A model generated the notes under the pieces. That model searched no databases. It saw only the letters and a list, made by a program, of their open reading frames with translations, and had not been told where the DNA came from. Of a DNA stretch of 8,919 nucleotides, positions 4,596 to 8,919 are shown piece by piece; position 1 is the stretch's first letter; each line of letters begins with the position of its first letter. The position numbers and the translations under genes were made by a program. Origin of the DNA: Scatosoma sp045577595 (GTDB lineage: Bacteria > Bacillota > Clostridia > Christensenellales > Borkfalkiaceae); the NCBI GenBank assembly GCA_045577595.1, contig JAZNIR010000139.1, forward strand, positions 1 to 8,919. Reading direction: 5' to 3'.

Positions 4596-6056
4596 TTATC
4601 TTTGCGGTTCGCAAGTTACGTGCATACCCAGCGCTTTAAACGTTTTCTCGTCGGCGGGGGAAAGGATAACGGTGGAATGTACTTGCCCGTTTTTCAATTT
4701 CCCAAGCTGTTCAATCGCCCGTCTTGCCATATCGTCGCTCACCGCGCAAATCGCCAGCGCCATCAACGTTTCGTCGGTGTGGAGTAAGGGGTTGTTCGCG
4801 CCCATATGATTTACTTTTAATTTTTGTATCGGCTCGATAATCGTGGGGGAAATCAGCTCGATTTCGTCGTCAATGCCACCAAGCGCTTTCAACGCGTTTA
4901 AAAGACAAGCGGCGCTTGCGCCCAATAAATTGCCCGTTTTTCCCGTAACGATAAAACCGTCGTTCAATTCGATAGCAACGGCGGGAACACCCGTATCTTG
5001 CGCCTTTTGCAAAGCGCTCGCCACCGTTTTACGGTCGGCGACGGAAATGCCCGATTTGCTCATTAAAAGCTCTAATTTAGAAACGACTTCTTTACTGATT
5101 CTGCCCTTGCGCGCGTCGCAAAGCGCCGCGTAATAACGGCGTATAATTTCCGCGTTGGACGCTTTTTTGCAAACGTCGTCGTCCACGATACAAAATCCTG
5201 CCATATTCACGCCCATATCGGTAGGCGATTTGTAGGGGGAATATCCCAAGATTTTTTTCAGCATAGCCGACACAACGGGAAAAATTTCCACGTCGCGGTT
5301 GTAATTAACGGCAAGCGTTTGATAATTTTCCATATGATAAGGGTCAATCATATTCACGTCGTTCAAATCGGCAGTCGCCGCTTCGTACGCCACGTTGACG
5401 GGGTGCGAAAGGGGCAAATTCCACACGGGGAACGTTTCAAACTTCGCGTATCCCGCTTTAACGCCCCGTAAATTTTCGTGATATAATTGGGAAAGGCAAG
5501 TCGCCATTTTCCCGCTACCAGGACCGGGCGCGGTTACGACGACGAGCTTTCTGCTGGTAGGCACGTATTCGTTTTTGCCATACCCGTTCGCACTTACGAT
5601 TTTGGCAACGTCCGAAGGGTAGCCGTCGATTGCGTAATGTTTATACACGCGCATACCGAGATTTTCCAAACGTTTGATAAAACCGTCTACGGTAGGTTGC
5701 GATTGATACATCGTCATTACGACGTTGCCCACGTACAAACCTTGTTGCTTGAATATATCCAGCAAACGAATCACGTCCGCGTCGTAGGTGATTCCAAGGT
5801 CGCTACGGTATTTATTTTTAATAATATCGTTTGCGCTGATAACGACGAGCACTTCCGCCACGTCTTTAAGCTTTAACAGCATTTTAATTTTACTGTCCGG
5901 CTCAAAACCGGGCAAAACGCGGGACGCGTGATAATCGTCGAAAAGCTTTCCGCCGAATTCAAGATATAATTTGTCCCCAAACGCATTGACGCGTTCTTGG
6001 ATTTTTTCCGATTGCATCGAAAGATATTTCTTGTTATCAAAGCCGATTTTATTCAT
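4596..6056 (-). CDS. DUF1846 (UPF0371) family protein
   Basis: A 486-residue cytoplasmic protein of the DUF1846 family, common in Firmicutes and structurally known but without an agreed function. It closely matches my memory of streptococcal members throughout: YLEFGGKL..D.HA.RVLPG near the N-terminus, the stretch beginning TAPGPGSGK, then KSGYAKFETFPVWNLP-type sequence, AYEAATADL, VNYNRD.EIFPV, SPTDMGVNM, and a C-terminal half with NPLLHTDE. GPGSGK at residues 178-183 resembles a nucleotide-binding P-loop, but the family is not a proven ATPase. Length is normal. ATG 6054-6056 is chosen over in-frame starts up to 16 codons earlier: family members begin here, and the promoter places transcription start downstream of the earlier codons. 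The only ribosome-site candidate, AAAGGA at 6071-6076, is 14 nt away, which is long. No operon partner. Confidence 0.93.
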   Translation of the reverse strand: MNKIGFDNKKYLSMQSEKIQERVNAFGDKLYLEFGGKLFDDYHASRVLPGFEPDSKIKMLLKLKDVAEVLVVISANDIIKNKYRSDLGITYDADVIRLLDIFKQQGLYVGNVVMTMYQSQPTVDGFIKRLENLGMRVYKHYAIDGYPSDVAKIVSANGYGKNEYVPTSRKLVVVTAPGPGSGKMATCLSQLYHENLRGVKAGYAKFETFPVWNLPLSHPVNVAYEAATADLNDVNMIDPYHMENYQTLAVNYNRDVEIFPVVSAMLKKILGYSPYKSPTDMGVNMAGFCIVDDDVCKKASNAEIIRRYYAALCDARKGRISKEVVSKLELLMSKSGISVADRKTVASALQKAQDTGVPAVAIELNDGFIVTGKTGNLLGASAACLLNALKALGGIDDEIELISPTIIEPIQKLKVNHMGANNPLLHTDETLMALAICAVSDDMARRAIEQLGKLKNGQVHSTVILSPADEKTFKALGMHVTCEPQR

Positions 6057-6094
6057 TCGTAAGTTTGCCGTCCTTTGCAAATTCCTTATCATAT

Positions 6095-6123
6095 ATTTTA
6101 CCAAAAAAAAGAAAGATTGTCAA
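6095..6123 (-). promoter_or_regulatory. Sigma-A promoter of the DUF1846 gene
   Basis: TTGACA (6118-6123), 17-nt spacer containing eight T in a row, and TAAAAT (6095-6100), read on the minus strand. Start is expected near 6087-6089, giving a leader of just over 30 nt. This excludes the in-frame TTG at 6102-6104 and the ATG at 6090-6092 as starts. Confidence 0.87.
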
Positions 6124-6161
6124 TGTTTCGGGCACACTTTTAACGCAACCGTAGGGAAATA

Positions 6162-6188
6162 TTTTTTACGGCAGTTTTCCGTAAAAAA
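6162..6188. repeat. Perfect A/T-ended hairpin next to the Nudix terminator
   Basis: TTTTTTACGG (6162-6171) pairs perfectly with CCGTAAAAAA (6179-6188) around a 7-nt loop. Its A-run is the same run that provides the U-tract of the adjacent terminator on the minus strand, so the two hairpins compete for it or act in tandem. It lies downstream of the Nudix gene and just upstream of the DUF1846 promoter. Confidence 0.7.
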
Positions 6189-6212
6189 GCCCCGACGAAA
6201 TTTCGTCGGGGC
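6183..6212 (-). terminator. Terminator of the Nudix gene
   Basis: A perfect 24-bp palindrome (6189-6212) with five consecutive G/C pairs at the base folds to a stem of about 10 bp with an AATT loop. On the minus strand it is followed by six U (from A-run 6183-6188). It starts 26 nt after the Nudix stop codon. Confidence 0.93.
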
Positions 6213-6238
6213 AAGCTACTTTTAAGATAAAAAACCGT

Positions 6239-6733
6239 TTAAATTTTCTTTTTCAATTCCCGTACGGCGTTCGTTAAGAAAAATTCCGCCGTCGTACCTT
6301 TCCGAATTAAATCGAGCGCCTCGTCAGGCGTACACCAACGCGCCTCGCTCACTTCGTCTTCTTTTAAGCGAATGGTTTTGTCTTCCACGATAACGATAAA
6401 ATTCAGCATCAACAGCTCTTTTTTCGCGTGGTAGCGCGACGACATATATTTCACTTTTACGACGTCGAGGCCAAGTTCTTCCTTAATTTCGCGGGGAATG
6501 GTTTTTTCCGCGCTTTCGCCCTTTTTAATATATCCCGCAAATAAAATAAAATCGTTGTCTTCCACGTGCTTGGCAAGCAATATTTTATCTTGCGCGCGGT
6601 TGGTAACCACCATTGAAACGGCAATCGGGAATTGCGGAAACATATACGATTGACACTTGTCGCAGTAGGGAATCAGCCCTTCGTTTTCGCAAAACCGTAA
6701 CGATAATTTTTGTCCACACTCTCTACAATACAT
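6239..6733 (-). CDS. Nudix hydrolase with N-terminal zinc ribbon (NudC-like architecture)
   Basis: A 164-residue hydrolase that should cleave a nucleoside diphosphate linked to another moiety, using divalent metal. Residues 67-89 fit the Nudix box GX5EX7REUXEEXGU exactly (G67, E73, R81-E82, E85-E86, G88), so the metal site is intact. In front are C3-x2-C6 and C24-x2-C27, a zinc-ribbon arrangement, then MFPQFPIAVSMVV, resembling the NudC linker YPR-x-x-P. After the box, where NADH pyrophosphatases carry SQPWPFPxS, it reads SSRYHAKKELLM: the specificity motif is absent, so NADH or NAD-RNA decapping should not be assumed. It also lacks the long N-terminal domain of E. coli NudC. AAGGAGGG (6739-6746) lies five bases before the ATG. 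It has its own promoter and terminator. nadE lies upstream on the same strand, an NAD link that may be fortuitous. Confidence 0.9.
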   Translation of the reverse strand: MYCRECGQKLSLRFCENEGLIPYCDKCQSYMFPQFPIAVSMVVTNRAQDKILLAKHVEDNDFILFAGYIKKGESAEKTIPREIKEELGLDVVKVKYMSSRYHAKKELLMLNFIVIVEDKTIRLKEDEVSEARWCTPDEALDLIRKGTTAEFFLTNAVRELKKKI

Positions 6734-6765
6734 ATTTTCCCTCCTTATCTATACTTCTTTATATT

Positions 6766-6794
6766 ATAATACCGCTTTTTGCGTTTTCCGTCAA
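6766..6794 (-). promoter_or_regulatory. Probable sigma-A promoter of the Nudix gene
   Basis: TTGACG (6789-6794), 17-nt spacer, TATTAT (6766-6771) on the minus strand. A better-matching TATAAT three bases further on would force a 20-nt spacer. Start near 6759 leaves a leader of about 25 nt. Confidence 0.7.
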
Positions 6795-6825
6795 CATTTT
6801 TTTGAAAAACTTCGCAAAAAATGTC

Positions 6826-6874
6826 AAAAAATCCGTAAAAACAAAGCAAAATCAAGTGTTTTTAGCGTTTACGG
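6826..6874 (-). terminator. Possible terminator of the glnA3-nadE unit
   Basis: CCGTAAA, which contains the nadE stop codon (minus strand, 6868-6874), is repeated inverted at 6833-6839. A nested AAAAACA/TGTTTTT pairing is possible. After it the minus strand reads ATTTTTTGAC, a U-tract. The stem is A/T-rich with a long loop, far weaker than the other terminators here. Confidence 0.4.
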
Positions 6875-7603
6875 TTGATATTCAAACGCGGGAATCGGCT
6901 TTAATTTAAACTCGTTTCGCGTATGCAAACGGTCTATTTTACTTTTCACTTCGTCGTCTTTGCAAACGCCCGTACGGATATATTCGTCCAAAACGGCGTA
7001 GGTAAATCCAAGATTATCCTCGTCCGTTTTTCCGCTTAAACCGTCAGACGGCACTTTTTCCACAAGGTCGGTGGGCAAGCCGATATACTTCCCAATTTCT
7101 TTCACTTCCGCCACCGTCAACTTACCAAGCGGGGAAAAATCGCCCGCCGCGTCGCCGTAACGGGTGGAATATCCCACGTAATCTTCCGAAAGATTGCAAG
7201 TATTGGCAACCCGCCCGTTTTTCGATTGCGAAAGCGCGTATAAAACGGACATACGGATACGGGGTGGTAAATTCACTTTGGTTTGCCGACTGATTTCTAC
7301 GCCCGCGCCCGTCAACGCGTTCAGCGCGCCGTCCACGCTCTCTTTGATATTGCAAACGAAATAGGGGATATCCAAAAACCGCACCAACTTTTTAGCGCAA
7401 TCAATATCGCTTTGCTCGCCGTTGGGCATCAACACGCCAATCACCCGTTCTTTTCCAAGCGCTTTTACGCAAAGCCCCGCGACGACGCTGGAATCTTTTC
7501 CGCCGGAAATCCCGACGACGGCGTTGCAACCTTTGCCGTTTTCTTCAAACCAAGCGCGTATCCATTCGACGACTTCGCCCGTTACCTTTTTTACGTCAAA
7601 CAT
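6869..7603 (-). CDS. nadE: Ammonia-dependent NAD(+) synthetase
   Basis: A 244-residue enzyme for the last step of NAD synthesis: nicotinate adenine dinucleotide (deamido-NAD) plus ATP and ammonia give NAD, AMP and PPi. The N-type ATP pyrophosphatase loop SGGKDSS is at 33-39. The deamido-NAD and second-loop region includes NTCNLSEDYVGYSTRYGDAAGDFSPLGKLT-type sequence, typical of NadE. There is no N-terminal nitrilase/glutaminase domain, so free ammonia is the expected nitrogen donor; length fits the short, ammonia-only class. ATG 7601-7603 is chosen over an in-frame GTG three codons upstream because AAGGTGA (7609-7615) lies five bases before it and includes that GTG. It follows glnA3 by 24 nt with no promoter or terminator between, so the two are probably co-transcribed. 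Its stop codon falls in a weak terminator-like inverted repeat. Confidence 0.95.
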   Translation of the reverse strand: MFDVKKVTGEVVEWIRAWFEENGKGCNAVVGISGGKDSSVVAGLCVKALGKERVIGVLMPNGEQSDIDCAKKLVRFLDIPYFVCNIKESVDGALNALTGAGVEISRQTKVNLPPRIRMSVLYALSQSKNGRVANTCNLSEDYVGYSTRYGDAAGDFSPLGKLTVAEVKEIGKYIGLPTDLVEKVPSDGLSGKTDEDNLGFTYAVLDEYIRTGVCKDDEVKSKIDRLHTRNEFKLKPIPAFEYQP

Positions 7604-7608
7604 AAAAA

Positions 7609-7615
7609 TCACCTT
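7609..7615 (-). promoter_or_regulatory. Ribosome site deciding the nadE start
   Basis: AAGGTGA on the minus strand, five bases before ATG 7601-7603. The alternative upstream GTG is embedded in this site and so cannot be the start. Confidence 0.8.
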
Positions 7616-7627
7616 TTCGTTACGTAT

Positions 7628-8919
7628 TTATTCACTAATTCCAAACAGCAGTTCGCCGTAGCTAGGGAACGGCCAATAATCGGCGGAAACGATTTCTTCC
7701 AAACAATCCGCCGCCTTACGCAAAGCGGACATTTTCTTTAAAACGTCGTCCTTGTAATAGAAACCGAGCGTCGTAACGTCGGTAATATTATCCGCTTCGT
7801 CCAACGATTTTTTCAAATCGTTTGCGCTTTCGTACGCCACTTTGGAAAGAGCGGAAATTTGCGCAATCATATCTTCTTCGTAGGTGCAATCAAGCTTTTT
7901 GCAAACCGCCTTTTTGGAAAGTAAGGTGTTGCAAAGCGTTTGCGTGTATTCGCTCACGGCGGGTAAAATATCTTTCAAAGCCATATCTACCATCGTTTTG
8001 CCTTCGATATTGACGAGCGAACAGTAATTTTTCAAGATAATCTCGTAACGCGATTGCATTTCCTTTTCGGTGTACACCTTATGCGAGGCAAACAACGCCA
8101 CGTTCTTTTCGTCGAGATATTTCACCATCGCGTCGGGAGTAGTGCGTAAATTGAGCAACCCGCGTTTTTCCGCTTCGCAAATCCAAGCCTCGTCGTAACC
8201 ATTTCCGTTAAAGATAATGCGTTTGTGCGCGGTAATCGTCTTTTTAATAAGCTCGTGCAACGCGCTTTCGAAATTATCCGCGCTTTCCAATTCGTCGGCA
8301 AATTGTTTCAACGTTTCCGCAACGGCGGTGTTAAGCGCCGTATTCGGTGCAGACACGGACGCGGACGAGCCGAGCATACGGAATTCAAACTTATTTCCCG
8401 TAAACGCAAAGGGGGAAGTACGGTTTCTGTCCGTCGTGTCTTTGGGGAATTTGGGCAGGGTATGTACGCCGATACGCATCAATTCCTTTTCTTTCGCGTC
8501 GTACGCCTCGTCCTTTTCAATCGCTTCCAAAATCTCGGTGAGTTCCGAACCGAGAAAAATCGAAACGACGGCAGGGGGCGCTTCGTGCGCGCCTAAACGG
8601 TGGTCGTTGCCCGCCGAGGCGACGGAGATACGGAGCAAGTCTTGGTAATCGTCCACCGCCTTAATAACGGCGCAAAGGAACAATAAAAATTGCGCGTTTT
8701 CGTAAGGCGTTGCGCCCGGTTCTAATAAGTTGACGCCCGTGTTGGTGGAAATCGACCAGTTGTTGTGTTTACCGCTACCGTTTACGCCCTCGAACGGTTT
8801 TTCGTGGAGCAAACACACGAAATCGTGTTTTTTGGCGAGCTTTTGCATAATTTCCATCGTCAACTGATTGTGGTCGGCGGCGATGTTCGTCGTTTCAAAA
8901 ACGGGCGCAAGTTCGTGTT
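7628..8919 (-). CDS. glnN: Glutamine synthetase type III, C-terminal part (cut by window edge)
   Basis: C-terminal 429 residues of the large (about 700-residue) type III glutamine synthetase, which makes glutamine from glutamate, ammonia and ATP in the cytoplasm. The frame stays open to the window edge: codons from 8917 downward read HELAPVFETTNIAADHNQLT, joining MEIMQKLAKKHDFVCLLHEKPF. Numbering from that H, the catalytic NGSGKHNNWS is at 46-55. It is followed by RISVASAGNDHRLGAHEAPP and by NRTSPFAFTGNKFEFRMLGSS, the glutamate/ATP-binding arginine segment. The long helical C-terminal extension (about the last 200 residues) and the order of motifs mark GSIII, not GSI. There is no stop, frameshift or missing key residue in the visible part. 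The 5' part and promoter lie outside the window. nadE follows 24 nt downstream in the same direction. The symbol glnN is used for GSIII in some species; glnA is also seen. Confidence 0.95.
   Translation of the reverse strand, partial: HELAPVFETTNIAADHNQLTMEIMQKLAKKHDFVCLLHEKPFEGVNGSGKHNNWSISTNTGVNLLEPGATPYENAQFLLFLCAVIKAVDDYQDLLRISVASAGNDHRLGAHEAPPAVVSIFLGSELTEILEAIEKDEAYDAKEKELMRIGVHTLPKFPKDTTDRNRTSPFAFTGNKFEFRMLGSSASVSAPNTALNTAVAETLKQFADELESADNFESALHELIKKTITAHKRIIFNGNGYDEAWICEAEKRGLLNLRTTPDAMVKYLDEKNVALFASHKVYTEKEMQSRYEIILKNYCSLVNIEGKTMVDMALKDILPAVSEYTQTLCNTLLSKKAVCKKLDCTYEEDMIAQISALSKVAYESANDLKKSLDEADNITDVTTLGFYYKDDVLKKMSALRKAADCLEEIVSADYWPFPSYGELLFGISE

Noticed and set aside
6057..6104. 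Sixteen-codon N-terminal extension of the DUF1846 protein
   Set aside because: It overlaps the promoter -10 and predicted start, and family members begin at the later methionine.
6791..6827. ACATTTTTT/AAAAAATGT inverted repeat and a TTGACA at 6822-6827 upstream of the Nudix gene
   Set aside because: No U-tract follows the stem on either strand and there is no -10 at a suitable distance from the TTGACA; A/T-rich background explains both.
7122..7355. Arginine-rich 77-codon ORF on the minus strand within nadE
   Set aside because: Same-strand shifted frame of nadE; its arginine richness is an artefact of reading CG-rich codons out of frame.
1..8919. Search for CRISPR repeats, insertion-sequence ends, tRNA genes, riboswitches, toxin-antitoxin pairs and phage genes
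   Set aside because: No regularly spaced repeats, transposase-like frames, cloverleaf sequences or recognisable riboswitch cores were seen; every sizeable stretch is accounted for by identified genes and short promoter/terminator gaps.

Overview
The window looks like chromosomal housekeeping DNA from a low-to-moderate GC Firmicute, most likely an uncultured gut-type Clostridia member. This rests on family content: a DUF1846 protein very like the streptococcal/clostridial ones, a PfoR-type EIIC permease, type III glutamine synthetase, a DUF1540 cysteine-rich miniprotein and a short ammonia-dependent NadE. It also rests on near-consensus sigma-A promoters and many hairpin-plus-U-tract terminators. 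The taxonomic placement is inference; no rRNA or other marker is present. I see no insertion sequence, phage gene, CRISPR array, tRNA or rRNA.

Layout. (1) 3-1055 (+): tryptophanyl-tRNA synthetase, ending in a strong terminator. (2) Convergent to it, 1107-1751 (-): a histidine phosphatase whose perfect sigma-A promoter puts the predicted +1 on the A of its ATG, so it appears leaderless. (3) 1876-2151 (-): HU, with its own promoter and terminator. (4) 2420-2860 (-): ribosomal protein L9, as a single-gene unit with its own promoter. (5) Divergent from L9, 3013-3183 (+): a 56-residue DUF1540 protein with eight cysteines. (6) 3375-4529 (+): a PfoR-like EIIC-type membrane protein with its own promoter. 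(7) Convergent, 4596-6056 (-): a DUF1846 protein; the two share a bidirectional terminator. (8) 6239-6733 (-): a Nudix hydrolase with an N-terminal zinc ribbon. (9) 6869-7603 (-): nadE, 24 nt downstream of (10) 7628-8919 (-): the C-terminal 429 residues of glutamine synthetase III, cut by the window edge.

How the genes work together. Apart from glnA3-nadE, which look co-transcribed, almost every gene is its own transcription unit with a recognisable promoter and terminator. The window is therefore a set of independent units for translation (TrpRS, L9), chromatin (HU), nucleotide/NAD metabolism (Nudix, NadE) and nitrogen assimilation (GSIII). Several annotated-start problems resolve from promoter and ribosome-site positions: the phosphatase, L9, the PfoR-like protein, DUF1846 and NadE all start downstream of the longest possible ORF.

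I found no convincing new multi-gene system. The observations most worth checking are the predicted leaderless phosphatase transcript, an 11-bp inverted repeat linking the HU promoter spacer to its ribosome site, a tiny upstream ORF ending inside the L9 ribosome site, and the DUF1540 gene with a possible sporulation-type promoter.
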